Part shown: in pieces, positions 12,231-24,749 of the stretch
How positions within the stretch are numbered: position 1 is the stretch's first letter
Layout of the letters: every line of letters starts with the position of its first letter
Assembly: GCF_034190915.1 (NCBI RefSeq)
Contig: NW_026947485.1
Span: 131,084,337 to 131,148,336 of the forward strand
Direction: 5' to 3'
DNA from: Cavia porcellus
Taxonomy: Eukaryota > Chordata > Mammalia > Rodentia > Caviidae
Length of the DNA: 64,000 nt
Translations under genes and position numbers: made by a program
Notes under the pieces: generated by a model
What the model saw: only the letters and a program-made list of their open reading frames with translations
Database searches by the model: none
What the model was told of the DNA's origin: nothing

Positions 12231-12489
12231 CAGCAATTGCTAGTACTGTTACAGAAGGAAGAACATCTGATCACAAAACATATGACATCCTAGCTAAAGT
12301 AGTACAACTAGCAATAACAATAGCATCAAGCACAATTCAGAAACTGACAGATTGTGGTAGCTATTGATTTTGTACGTTAGACTGAAGGAACAGAGTCCAT
12401 AGTTATATAACAGTACAGATTGTAAAATAGGAGTTTCTATGCAAAGTGTTTCCCCTTGGTAGAATGCTTTTTTACCCTGCCATGGGAAA

Positions 12490-12598
12490 TTTTTTTTTGT
12501 TTTTGTCTTTTTCATTTTTATTGGTACCAGGGATCGAACTCACAACTGCCTGCTTGCAAGGCAGGTGCTTATGCCGCTGAGCTAAACCCCCAGCCCCA
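12490..12598 (-). mobile_element. ID-type SINE, antisense
   Basis: Full-length antisense ID with the lineage tail (complement of GGTACCAATAAAAATGAAAA). The target duplication CCATGGGAAA occurs at 12480-12489 and 12599-12608. Confidence 0.92.
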
Positions 12599-12814
12599 CC
12601 ATGGGAAAATTTAAGAAGGATAGTGAGTAAAATAAAGATAACTGAAAAGAAAGTAGAAGCAAGGCTGGAGGACAAAGGATGATGATACAAACTTTGAAAC
12701 ACTAGTGAAGAGGGCTAAAGAGAAAAATGAAGGAGTAAGCAAAGGATTATCTGAACTTGGTCTCTGGGTTTGGGAGATGGGATTGGGTTTCTGTGGCTGG
12801 AGTTCTCCCCAGCT

Positions 12815-12818
<4 letters not shown>

Positions 12819-12904
<86 letters not shown>
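12819..12904. repeat. (AC)n(AG)n compound microsatellite
   Basis: About 23 AC units run directly into about 20 AG units with no interruption. It produces long artefactual ORFs (Thr-His and Arg-Glu runs, or Cys-Val and Ser-Leu runs on the other strand) that should not be taken as genes. Confidence 0.97.
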
Positions 12905-12908
<4 letters not shown>

Positions 12909-12909
12909 A

Positions 12910-15900
12910 AAAGTAACAACACAGAAAAAATTAAGAGAAAAGGAACAGCCCTCCCTGCCTGCTTTTATTCCTTGTGTCTTTGTCCCCAAGCATGGCACTG
13001 GTTCACCTAATTTACCATTTGTTGGCTTGTATTGTCATTGTTGCTCTGAATTTTCCTGTACCTCTAATCCTGCCCATGCATCCTGTGCACCCTATGTGGG
13101 ATCCTACTATGTTGGTGGTGTTCCCTCTGGTTTCTGGGTCTTCCGCCTGCAGTTCCCCTGGGTTGCAGTGGTAGTGATACAAGGGAAAAGAAGTCATGTT
13201 TTTTATTTTTCTTATGTGTGCTTTTTTGTGTGTCAAAGGAATTTTTGTGTAATCTGTATCAAAAAGGTTTTCTTCTTTAGAAGCCTAATACGTTTTTACA
13301 TGTAGGTCTACTGTCCATTTACAGTTAATCTTATGCATCCCATGGAGACTTAATCCTGCTAGCATCTTTGTGCTGATGTCTTATGCTGTCAGGTTAAACA
13401 TCACCAAGTAGAAACTAGTATTAGAGCACGTGTGGGTGTGAGAGTCAGGGAAATCTTTTAAAGCTGGTAGTTGTTCATTCTTAGGTCCCACAATAAATGG
13501 TATTGTTTAATTTAGGTTTTGACTTTTCCTGTGGGATGTGCAGAAAGAAGGTGAGGAAAAAAATTGGTGGGAGATAAGGAACTCAGGTAATGTTTTGAAG
13601 TCATTAAACTTTGGGCAGATAAATGTGTTCCAGAAAGATTAAAGAATGATTGTAATGCCTATTTATGAATCCAAGTTTTCTTGAATGTTTTAAGTATTAG
13701 GCCCATAATATTGATTTGCTTGTTTATATTTAAAATTTTTTCCCATTTCCAGAAAGTACAAAGTCCTTATTTCAAGACAACAAACTTTTCCTTATTGCTG
13801 CAAACCTGACTGAATCAAGAAGGACCAATCCTGGGAAAAATTCCCAGCTTAATGTCTTTTTTTCCTAGCCTGTGTTTTCTCCATTACTCCTCCCACGTGT
13901 TCTGATCCTAAGATAGTCTGAAGTTTCAAAGTGTTAACAAAAAATTCTCTGTATGTAGCTTGTTTCGGATTGTTAATTATTGGTGGCAATGGATGAGTGT
14001 TCAGCACCTTGGAACTTTTGCAAAAGAAACCTAATAAGGATTCATTTGCTGTAGTTGGAAAAGTATTTAATGAACAGCTGACCTTTCAGATGTTTACAGG
14101 AGTTGAATCTCTGAACTGCTGTACAGGAGGTCCAAGTTCTAATTCTGACTCAGACACCGAATCCCTTCGTAAAGAAGTCTTTCAAATATCTTCAGCGTTG
14201 GTTTTCACATTTTTTAAAAAAGGTTAACTTCCTCTATCAATTATTGGTAAGTGTTTGCAAAATTTTTAAGTGGATGAAAAGCACTTTCTCAAGACAGCAT
14301 CCTATTGTTCCCTCTCATGATATAGTTTGATATTTGCTTGAAAGTAATGGATTGGTATTATGGAAAGGAAATGATCCTTCAAGATTCTTAATCATGGAAT
14401 AGGAAGACATATTTCTTTCACGTAGAGTTTGTGAATAAAGCTGCAACTGTTTGGAGGAAAAAATGAAAAAGGAAGCCCAGTTGTCTGGATTAGGTCACTT
14501 TTTATATCTTCAAAAATATTTACTTAAATCTCCACTCACTAGCCAATTTTTTGAGCATATTCCATAAGAATGTCTTCTGAATTGCATTTGGAAACCCACA
14601 GACATATATTTTATGTCCATTGTGTGTCACATGAGGTCTGCTATTCATAAATGTCAGTTGTTTTAAGCCAATCTATGTATCTAAAAGAACTAGGAAAGAT
14701 TGTAGCTGAGTAATTAAGAAGGATCTCCTTCTTACCTTTGCTCTCACCCTGGGAGAACCTATTTCAGCATAATATTTTTTCCTTTGAGTCAGTTACTTCA
14801 GTGCTTGAGTGTTTCATTTAGATGAGTTCATGTGTCCCTCATCTGCTGGCTCAGTCAGCATGGAGGTCTCACCCTCACCGGTTTCACAAGGCTGCCATTG
14901 GGGTTTTGGACAGTATACAGGGATCAGGGAGCAAGTTAGGGTGTTTCCATGTCATCAGTGGAAAGTGTCATTTTGAAATTACCTTAAAAGCATCCATCGT
15001 TTCTCTGGCAGTTTGAATAGGTAGGAAACTCTCAGAGAACCATGCCGTTGCCGTACACTTCACCTGATTCTCATAAAGGGAAGACAGAGTCATGTTGTTA
15101 TTGGAGACAGGTACATGAAATCAAGGGATACAGTCTTCTCTACTGGGGTCTCATCACACCTGGAAAGTATTTAGAATGGAGACCAATGGAGACTCACAAT
15201 TGAATATTTTATTTCACCTATAGATTGATGCAATTTCCAACACAGTGCTTACAAAATAAAACAGAAACAAAATCATAAAGAATCCTGAGGTCCAGTATTT
15301 TTAGCATTTAAAATGCTAAAAAAATTTTAGCATGCTAAAATCGAGAGGTTTTACATAAAGATCTGGAATCTCAGCTTCACTGGAAACCTTTCTAAGTGGC
15401 TAAATGGACTAGATCAGAAGAACTGTGGCTCCTTTGGGAGTTTGAAAGTACATTGTTGGCTTGTCCTCTGGAGATATGATTTTATATATTTTGCTACTAA
15501 AAGCATGAGTGACTACTATGATACCTATTTTCTGTTCCAAGGAAAGGAATTATTTTTAGAGAATGAAAAGAAGATTTAACATGAAACATTTAGATTTTTA
15601 TTCAACTGTTTATAGTTAGAAATGCACAATGTTATCCATATACGAAATGATTCACACATAGTACTTTCTTTGATTCTTCTGAGAGTACAGTGAATGTATG
15701 TTTTGTTTTATGTAAGCTTAAGAAGCAAATTAAATATTTTTCAAAACCACGTGTCAAGAGATTTCAGGCCTTTTAACTAAAACCTGAAATATGACTCCTG
15801 ATTGCAAAATAAGATAATCTCCATGGCAGACTTGTGAATACCAGAACTATATTTATACCTACAAAAAGGTAAAACTACAACCAGGTATCACCAATAAGTT

Positions 15901-16610
15901 TTTGCACAAAAGTATTGATTAGTTTGTGAGACACTTTTTATTCTCAGATATCTTCAATTTACATCTCTCCCTTTCTCCAGGAAGTAGCAGTTTATAACGT
16001 ACATAGGGAGCTTCTTAGGCTAAGCTTTCTAGCATTCCTCGTTCTTTCCCTTTAGCACGCAGACTTCTTTTTGCGGTTTTACCTCCCTGTGGTCCTAAGG
16101 AACCAAGAGGTAGTGAACCAAGCCACTGTGCACTCCTGCTAGAATAGCTCCGGGTTTTCACCATTGATTGCTAGATGTGGGGCAAGAAATGGGCAAGTGT
16201 CCTAAACTTGGAAAGCTAGACTTTCCTGGCTAATTGAATCTTAAGAAGAGTGTTCCAATATAAAAAGAAAACACAAAATAACATGAAACTCATGAATTCC
16301 AGGGATATTGCCTTGATGGCCAGGGAGTTTCTCGCCTTTTTCCTACCCTGTTTCCAAGTTGGATTCTCCATCAATTTCCTGAGATTTCCCAATATTATTT
16401 TTCTGTCTCTGGCTCTCTTTTTGTAGGGTGATTTTCTGTTGCATACTATTAAGGAGCTCTAACTGTCATATCCAAGCCCCGATGATTCTCTTTGCCTCCC
16501 TAGCTATCCCCAGGTCCACTCCCTATCATTTTTCTATAATAGAGTGCTCAGTGATCAAAGAATATATTTCTGTTAAATAAAAACAGAGTGTTTAAATATA
16601 TTCTGTTTAA
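12910..16610. other. Unassigned AT-rich sequence
   Basis: No gene recognised in 3.7 kb. A weak MIR-like patch lies at about 14120-14270 ('gtccaagttctaattctgac'). The stretch 12950-13200 stays open in one frame downstream of the microsatellite but shows no recognisable domain. A palindrome cluster at 15301-15341 is listed separately. Confidence 0.4.
15301..15341. repeat. Cluster of two adjacent palindromes
   Basis: TTAGCATTT-A-AAATGCTAA (15301-15319, 9-base arms) is followed five bases later by the perfect 18-base palindrome ATTTTAGCATGCTAAAAT (15324-15341). The same TAGCAT/ATGCTA word occurs four times in alternating orientation. Confidence 0.9.
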
Positions 16611-16619
16611 ATCTGTTAA

Positions 16620-17310
16620 AACATTTATAAGTCAAATCAAATCACTCCTTCACTTCCTTGCTCAATACCTTTGATTAACTCTGAGGAAACCCAAAATTTT
16701 ACAGGGCTTAGGACAGCATCCCTGGACCTGCCCTGTATTCCCTTTGTGAACTCATTTCCTGCTACCCTGGCCTTCCTTGCTATATTGCTTACCTTGCTAC
16801 TTCTGTGGTAGCAGGCATACTGCAACCCATTTTCCTCTGTTTTTTTCTTCTGTTTCAATTGCTTTCTTTCAAAGATAGTTGTTTGTGTTCACTCCCTCAC
16901 TTTTACTTTTAATGACCTTTGTTTAGTATCAACTACATGATAAGAACTTCTTTAATCTTCTATTTAAAATGTCAAGACACTCTTACCATTGGCATTTCCT
17001 ACCTATTCAAACTGCCCCGGTTTACTTTAAATTTTATAGAACTTTATCACCATATAGAATATTGTACTATTTTCTTATTCATTTTTGTTGTTTGCAGTGC
17101 TGGGAATCAAACCCAGAGCCTTACACATGTTAGGGAAACACTCTACCACTAAGTTACACCCCTAACCCTCTCTTACTGATTTTAAAAGATTGCCTGTATA
17201 TATGTCCACTGCAATGGAACCTTCAAAAGGACATGCAGAGTTTGCTGCTGTATTTTCAGCATACAGAATAGTATTTGACTCATTAATTTGCTGAACGAAA
17301 TTGTGCATTT
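16620..17310 (+). mobile_element. L2-like LINE 3' end (old)
   Basis: Degenerate pattern typical of the 3' end of L2: 'aaatcactccttcacttcct', 'gctaccctggccttccttgc', a pyrimidine-rich centre, then 'gtatttgactcattaatttg' and 'ctgaacgaa' near the end. An ID-type SINE interrupts it at 17083-17168. Assignment rests on the overall pattern only. Confidence 0.5.
17083..17168 (-). mobile_element. Older ID-type SINE, antisense
   Basis: 'gcagtgctgggaatcaaacc' and 'acactctaccactaagttac' followed by 'acccctaaccc' is an antisense tRNA-derived ID body of an older type. It lacks the GGTACCGATAAAAATG tail of the young copies. Confidence 0.7.
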
Positions 17311-17319
17311 TTTGGGAGA

Positions 17320-20300
17320 GCAATTTCATTTTCCTTGTTTTTTATTAAATCTAATATAGTGCATGGCACAAAACAGACAGGTAATGAATTTTGGTTTTGT
17401 AGTTGTCCCTAGCTGCTATGATTGTTAAAGCGGGTAGACTCATCAGGATCAAACTATTTCATGGTTTCTTTTGTTAAATGGTTTGTAGTAATCATAGGGA
17501 TTGACTCCACCCAGCACCGACTTTTTATTTGGATGGGGGAAAAGAAAGCAATCCGATCAGGACAGAACTTGTTTAAAGAAAGGCTCAGATTAGTTTCAGT
17601 GAATTTACAGTCAGTGTTTTGGAGCTGCAGCTCTGAAGTTGAATCAAGCCAAGGAATACAATTGATCATTCTAGTCTGCAAATTCCATTTGCAAGTTCAG
17701 TTCAAGTAAAAGTGGAATGGGATCATGCCATTAATTTTCTCACAGGCAAAGATTTCCAGGGTAGGAAAATGAAAGATGGGCCATCAATCCCATGTTCCCA
17801 GGGACACTCCTTGGAGGAAAACAGAGGCTGTCAGAAGGGACTAATACTAAACAACATGCTTCAATCCATCCCTCCATTCTCTCTCCTACCTCCCCCACCA
17901 ATTAATCCAAATTGTGTGATATTGTGATGGAAAGACAAATATAATTTTAATCTAAATTTAGTCCAGTCTTTCAATATTTCTTTTCTTCCTTTGACAATTC
18001 AGCAATCTGATTTTCTATTCCCACCCCCAAATTCTTTCTTTTAGGCTGGCACAATTTCAAGAGGCATTATTCATAATTTCTAATTATTTAAGCTATTTCT
18101 GTGATTAATGAGAGTGACTGTGATTATAGAATGCTATTGAACAAATGAGGTTTTCAGAAAACCTTATTGGTCAGGTGTAATTTGGTTAGGAAAAAATTAC
18201 AGAGACAAAAATATGTTTTGGGAGTCTATCCCTTTTGACTTCAGATTTATAGTTTATTAGAAAGAAGTAGAGGAAAAGTTCTGCTGTAGACTTTAGAGAA
18301 CATTACTTAAGATAAATTCCTACATAACATGTGCAGTTTTCCTTCTTGAGCTTCAGCAATTTTAAAATGTTGAAATACTTTCATTTTCCATTATAATTGA
18401 ACTCCAGAACTAAGAATTTCTTCCTCAGACTGTGAATTCCTGAACTCCTAGAATATAGTCCAAATTTATTCTGAATCTTCTTTTCCTTCATCTCAATAAA
18501 AATAACAAGTAGTCCTGGTGATATTTCATTTAGGTATATTCCAGTTAAGGTAAAGTCCAACTTGTTTAATATCTGCTATTTAAACCCAAACCACCCAGGA
18601 CCTGGTTCTCTTGAATTCTTGTATTTGCAGAAACAAATTATGAGCTCCTTTAGTTGGGGTAGTGAACTGATTGAAATTTCATGTCTACCTGGCAGTTGAA
18701 GGGACAGTAACTATCCAAGAACTCGGAGCAGTTCATTGGCTTTGTTGTTCCTTTTAGCCAAGTGTACATATGGAAGATAGCACGTGTTATGTAGGTTTTT
18801 GCTGAATATTGAGATGGCAGCATTGTTCCCATTTTTATTTTATGTCAGCTTCAGTAAGTGTTTTTGTACATATGAGATCAAATAAAACAATTCTTCAACT
18901 TGGGCAGTGTGATCCTTTTCTTTATCCATGAGGTAATATGCATTTGTGGACAGTGGAGCCATTGTAAGCCTTAGATAATAGATATGATTTATATTAATTG
19001 TGTTACCTTCAGAAACTAACACAACACTAGGTACTCTGTGCATGCTTAAAGTCAATCAACTGAACTAGTAAAATGACTTCTACTGTTTCTAGTTTTTTGA
19101 CCTTTTGGAAAGACATCAGTGATCTTTGTTTGTTTTGTTTTTCTAAGAGATCTCTTTGGTATGATCTATTCTAATTCCTATGCTATTTAGAGTTTCTTAG
19201 GGTACATATATTAGATTTTAATTATAGTTCCTTGATTTTGATCAGTTCTTATGAGAAATATTCGTATCTGTCTGTGAAGTCCAGACGCATTGAAGCCTAG
19301 AAGGAAAGCTATTTGCTTTACTGTTATTTATTCTGATACCTTCTCTATTTTTAGTAACCATGTGGTAGCCCTACCACATTGTTTACTTACAAAAAATTTT
19401 TCCTAAAGACTTGATAATTGATAGGGCTTAAATAATGATGGCAAACTCAGAAATAAAGTACCCACATATTTACAATGTTAGCATGAGTTCTGAGTTTTAT
19501 TTTAAGTGGCTGCTTTCCAAGTTGAAGTTCATCATGATGGGAAAGTCAACTCTTCTCTTGTCAGAGATATAAGATCTGAAGTTATATTTAGTTACTTTTT
19601 CCACAAGCTGGTTCTGTCAACAATATGGCCAGTATTTATCTAATGGATTTAGTTTTTTAGAGCTATAGATTAATGATCATTAAGGTTGTCTATGTTTCTT
19701 CACACCAAACCTTTCATAAATTTTGTGGTAGAGATGGAGATTTTTAATGCCCTTAGGAAATTTTATTAATGGCAGTTAAGTTACACATTAATTATATTAT
19801 TTTCTAAAGTATTTAATCTGAGATACATAAATATCTTTTTTGTTCCTTTTGGATATAATGTATTTTGAGACATATATCTTTTAAAGTATATAGTCAGCTC
19901 AGATTTAGCTATAATTTATTATATATTTCAATATCTTAAATCTAATTATGTAAACTCTTTAAAGGTAAGAATCTTTTTTGTTCTTCTTTATATTTTTATC
20001 CTATAAAGAGTGACTGGTTATTCTTAAGAAGAGTTTCATACATGATTATTTGCTTAATAATCAAAGTGGTAGTATTTCATATCTGTATTTTGTAATAGTG
20101 AAAAAAAACATTTAAACATTGATTTCATATAAATGTGAGGTAATTTAATAAGAGCAGTGCAAAACAATGTAAATTGTTTTACAGAACTGAAGGTTGCATC
20201 AGCTACTAATGTGTAATAATGTGTACTGATGATAACAGTAAACTTATCTTAATATAATTTCACTTTATGTTCTGTTACCTTGTTTATCCTGTCCTTTTGA

Positions 20301-20900
20301 TGTTTGACTAGATTATCAATTAACTTTAATGACTAGTCTTACTAAAAGATAATCTTGGCTATCTTTTCCCCTTCTTGATTATATTTTTAAAGATTATCCC
20401 TATTGTTAGAACCAAATGTTACTGCTTCATAGGTACAAAGAGAATTTTAACTCAAGACAATTGTTTATTTGTATCACTAGTACCCATATTTTATCAAGTC
20501 AAGCTCTGATTCCATGCAGATTATTCTATGCCATTTATTTAACTCGGAGGGATGTACGACCTTTAAGAGCAAATCAGTCAGGAGGAATATTCTTCAAAAT
20601 TGATGACAGATTTTACTTAACATTTTAAATGCTGTCTGAAATGCCCTTACATTTAAAAAGTGAACTTTTGAACTGCTAACCCAATGATTATGAACTCCAT
20701 AAATGTCTTATTTCATGGTGGGTATGAATAATTGTAAGTTCTTATTTGTAGTGACCTCACTGATTTTTTGCAGTGACGGGCAGGCATCTGAAGGTCAGCT
20801 TTTCAAAGTTCGAAGCCAATTTAGACAGTGAGACACTAGATCAGACATATGAGTGGATTCTTCGTCAAATATAGGATATGTTGTGAGGGCTTCTAGCCTG
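17320..20900. other. Unassigned AT-rich sequence
   Basis: No gene or clear repeat recognised in 3.6 kb. Frames of 60-95 codons (for example 17422-17709 and 20416-20628) have no familiar motif and no supporting context. Confidence 0.4.
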
Positions 20901-20904
20901 CCTG

Positions 20905-21095
20905 CTTTGAACACTGGCTCTCCCATTTGCAGGCTCTGAAAGTAAAAAACTGGTTTCAATATTTTTGTGTTTGTTTTATTTTGCTCAAAAAGTGAACAAA
21001 AATAGTACTTCCTTCACAAAGTCATTGTGAACTTGAAATATTTAGCTTTAAAGTACTCAGGTAACACTCAGTAAAAGTCAGATATTATCGTTCTC
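20905..21095 (+). mobile_element. MIR SINE relic
   Basis: 'gaacactggctctcccattt', then a degenerate centre, then 'acaaagtcattgtgaacttg', 'aaatatttagctttaaagta', 'ctcaggtaacactcagtaaa' follows the sense MIR order. Confidence 0.5.
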
Positions 21096-21099
21096 CCTT

Positions 21100-21700
21100 T
21101 CTATACCTCTACATTTTTTCTTTGTCATCTGCGTGTCACTGCCAGGAATCACCTGGCCCAAAGGACTCTTTTAGAGTCTGTTCCCAAGGACTTGCTCTCT
21201 CTTCCTCTTCTCTTTCCTCCTTTCCAAATTGGCAGTAGTGTAGCATGCAATCGTCCTAATTTGATGTGTCATTTATTTTCAGACTTTTGAATTACTTACT
21301 AAGAGAGAGAAGTGTTTAACAGACAAGGGAAGGTGATGAAGCTCAAATTTTGGAGTTCTTATAGTTACGGTCTCTGGGATGATTCTCACTACCCTTGCAG
21401 TGATGTTGTTCTCCATTCGTTCCAAAAGTGCCGGCTGTCTCTTTCTTCCATGAAGACTGGAAGGCTCAGTGCAGAAAGTGATGAACCTGTTTCGTAGGGG
21501 TAATTGTTAGAGATTTCCTTTACATTTGGGAAAATTTTCTTTGAAAATTCATCACAAGATCACTTGTACTATTAATTTCTCAAATTCAGACAGTGTTTTT
21601 GTTAGCTCACTAGAGGATTTCTAATTTAACAAAAATAAAAAAACCCAAAACAAAACATCACTGCAAGTTTTGGAGAGAATCTATTGAAAAACAGTCTAAT
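21100..21700. other. Unassigned sequence
   Basis: No gene or repeat recognised. A 61-codon frame at 21312-21497 is without motif. Confidence 0.35.
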
Positions 21701-21701
21701 A

Positions 21702-21870
21702 ATGTTGGGCATGGTGGTGCATGCCTCTAATTCTAACTATTTGGAAGGCTGAAGCAAGAGAATCCCAAGTTTGAGGCCAGCTTGGGTAACTTAGTGAGAC
21801 AGTCCCAAAATAAAATTTTTAAAAGGCTGGGAGTATAGCTTAGTTGTAGAGCACTTGCTTTGCAGGTGTG
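21702..21870 (+). mobile_element. B1-ID composite SINE
   Basis: A B1 body ('gttgggcatggtggtgcatg' to 'cttagtgagacagtcccaaa') is joined through an A-rich linker (ATAAAATTTTTAAAA) to an ID-like head ('ggctgggagtatagcttagt', 'tgtagagcacttgctttgca'). The same B1-linker-ID architecture recurs at 22950 and, inverted, at 60862. It is therefore a SINE family of its own, comparable to the MEN-type composites described in squirrel-related rodents. Confidence 0.75.
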
Positions 21871-22339
21871 AGAAAGAGAAAGAAACAAAGCCTATGAAAT
21901 TTATTTTTTGTAAGGACATTGTTCAAGGTGTTTTTCATCTGTCTTTTTTGAAGGATTTTTAGAAGAAAATCCTGTCTTGCTTTATTACTCATTAATTATT
22001 GAATTTTCACATAATCATTCTGTTTTATCTTTGGCCTGCAATTGGTGAAGTTCCTCATTTTTAGCATTTTACCACATTAGCTTGCTTTTCCTCTCTGTTT
22101 TTGCAATTGCGCTTTGATTTAATGACTTTGCATTTCTAAGTATCTTTGTAAACTACCTTAAATATTTCCTGACCTCATTGTCGTCTACGAAAGCTTTATA
22201 TTTGTGAGTATTCAAACTATGGCAGTCTAAAACGCTTTATTTCCTCACAATAATGGCAGTTAACATTTGTTCCTTTTTGCATACCACAGAATACAAAAAT
22301 ACTTTGAGAATAGCCACCGTTAACTCCCCCAACTGTGCT

Positions 22340-22460
22340 ATGTGAAGGGTATTTTCCTTTTATAAGTGAGAGAACTAATAAAAAGCCCAAGGCCATTACA
22401 ATGAACAAATTAGGAAATCAAAGTTTAAATTCAATTGGATCCGAAGCCTGGACTTCAACC
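22340..22460 (-). mobile_element. MIR SINE relic, antisense (weak)
   Basis: 'ccttttataagtgagagaac', 'aaagcccaaggccattacaa', then 'ggatccgaagcctggacttc' loosely follows an antisense MIR. Highly diverged. Confidence 0.4.
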
Positions 22461-22727
22461 TCTAGAAAACACTGATAAAGTGGATTGGTCCTCCATGCTT
22501 TGAAGGCTCCCTGACTTAATGTCTTTTTTAGGTTAGGGGCATAAATATGTTTGCTACTTCAACCTTCATTAGCAGTGGTATTTGAATAGTTCAATGACCT
22601 TAACCTTTTGCTTGGAATAGTTTAGCATTATTTGCAAATGTCAAATTACAGACCAAGCAGGGCACAATAGACACTTTTGTTTGCAATGATCTCCAGGATA
22701 ATTTTTCCTTAGTTGATTTAAAATTTG

Positions 22728-22800
22728 TAGATGGTTTGTGAGTGTAACTTAGTGGTGGAGCACATGCCTCGCACGCCTGAAGCTCCAGGCAAGTATTGAA
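22728..22800 (+). mobile_element. ID-type SINE fragment
   Basis: 'gtgagtgtaacttagtggtg' and 'gagcacatgcctcgcacgcc' match the tRNA-like part of an older ID. There is no recognisable tail. Confidence 0.55.
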
Positions 22801-22949
22801 AATATTAAAAGCAGGCAAAGGAGAGGATTAGCTACGTTATCACAAATTATGAGTTTTATGAAATGATACAATTAAATGCTGATATAAAGACACGTGTTTA
22901 TAACCAACTTTTGTCATTGTTGTTGATGTTCATCTTAAAAATGCATTGC

Positions 22950-23137
22950 TCCAGGTGTGGTAGTGCATGCTTCTAATGCTAGCATTCTGACAGACTGAGG
23001 TAGCGGGATTGCAAGTTGAAACCCAGTCTGGGCAATTTAGCAAGACTGTCCCAAAATAAAAAATAAAATCAGGGCTGAAATTTAAGTCCATGTGAAGACC
23101 CTAGGCTCAATCCCCAGCACTGCAGAGGACAAAAAAA
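22950..23137 (+). mobile_element. B1-ID composite SINE
   Basis: B1 part: 'ctccaggtgtggtagtgcat' to 'ttagcaagactgtcccaaaa'. Linker TAAAAAATAAAATCA. ID-like part: 'gggctgaaatttaagtccat' to 'ctaggctcaatccccagcac', then an A-rich tail. Second copy of the composite family in this window. Confidence 0.8.
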
Positions 23138-23374
23138 GTAAATTATAAAACTGTTTGAGAAAGAGCTGATATCCTTGAGAATTGACACTTTGCTATGCCA
23201 AAAAATGGAATAATTTATTCTAAACACACCTCTTGTTGTACTGCTGAATTGTAAAGCAGAAGAAAGGACAGCCTGTTTTCTTATGCCCTTGATTGAGGAG
23301 TCCAAAGATCTAAGTCTTCTTAAGTACAAAGCATGCTTTATAGTCTTCCTATGGAATATTAAATGACGAGGAAA

Positions 23375-23377
<3 letters not shown>

Positions 23378-23472
<95 letters not shown>

Positions 23473-23482
23473 GTGTGTGTGT
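23378..23482. repeat. (TC)n(TG)n compound microsatellite
   Basis: About 21 TC units, a short TTTC joint, then about 28 TG units with one interruption. On the minus strand this reads (CA)n(GA)n, the same order as the tract at 12819. It yields artefactual ORFs of Thr-His and Arg-Glu repeats. Confidence 0.97.
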
Positions 23483-23489
23483 CTTTGTT

Positions 23490-24740
23490 CCCAGATCCTT
23501 TAAAACATTTTTTCCTAACAGTTTTGGAAAGCATGTTCCTCCCAGGCATTTAAAAGCTTTTTTGGCATGTAATGCTGCCAGTGTTAACATTGGCAATTGG
23601 TGCAATTTACAATTGTGCATTAAGTAGAAATCTAATTTTTATATCACTTGGTTAAAGTTGATTTGTGATAACTTTGTTGGTCATTATAGCTCTGTGTTAT
23701 GAATTATTGCATGTAGAGGCCATACAGCTCAACTATATGGAAATAGGCAGTTTCATGTTAATTTGAGAAGTATTGGTGAGTCCTACAAATTAATTTTGTT
23801 GTGTCTTTGTTAGTTTTGAAAAAGGCCATGATGAGTTTTTATGTCCTTGAGTTAGGTAATTTCCTGTCTGGGACAGAGACACTGAGCAATTAAAATAAAT
23901 TATTTTAAGTACTTTTTGGAAAGTCAAATTAACTTCTGATGTATCTGAGTAATTTCTCAGCCATGAGATTTTTAGGGACATCCTGGTTCTTTTTGCATGA
24001 TCAAAACATTGCAGGATATGTGAGCATTTAGCAGTCAGTCTGAATGTTTTGGGTTGGTTGAGGAATCTAAGCCTGTGTGCCTTGTCCCTTTGTGAATGGG
24101 GCTTTTTTTGCTTTTCGTTGTACTGTATTTGACTTTGGTCTTGACTAGTGTTTCCTTGGCTCCAGCCCCTGCACAGTTGTTTTGCTTAGACCACTCACCT
24201 TCAGTGAGTCTGACTTTTCTCTTTGCTTCTTTAGTTCTCTGGAGACTTTTTGGCTTCTGGCTTAGTTTTTATTGTTGTTCTAGGTTCCATGCCTTTACCA
24301 AATTAGATTTCCTCCCAAATTAATCTTGCTTTTTAAAAATAGATGGTGAAAGTCATACTGTCCCCCAACCTTTCGCAATTTCAGCTGAAGTTTACATGAG
24401 AGTAGGAAGCTTTACTGGAAAAGACTGGACTGGTTGTTCTCATAGGTCTCTTACGAGTTGCACATAGGTAGTTCCCTTCTGGAAGCATAGGACAGAAATG
24501 AATTCATTATGTCTGTTGGTGCTTTTGGCCATTAAAGCTTAAGTTCCTTGCAGAATCTCAGTTTAAATCCAGTAAAACTTGCTTTAAGTGTGTACTACAT
24601 AGAGGGCCAAAAGTAATACTTTCTCACTGTCCATATCATACCAGCTAATGTGTAGGGCCCCTTTAGACAGATTATCTAGTTTAGCGTAGAAATGCCCTTG
24701 AAAACTTATAAAAATATGAGAGCCATTGTCAGAGCTCCAG
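23490..24740. other. Unassigned AT-rich sequence
   Basis: No gene or repeat recognised. A 75-codon hydrophobic frame (24096-24323) arises from T-rich sequence and has no supporting context. Confidence 0.4.
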
Positions 24741-24749
24741 TGCAACTTT

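Noticed and set aside
12705..13305. Long overlapping ORFs on both strands with His-Thr, Arg-Glu, Cys-Val and Ser-Leu runs
   Set aside because: They are translations of the (AC)n(AG)n microsatellite, which has no stops in these frames. There is no gene context.
23069..23620. 183-codon minus-strand ORF
   Set aside because: Its centre is the translated (CA)n(GA)n microsatellite and its start lies in ordinary AT-rich sequence. No domain is recognisable.
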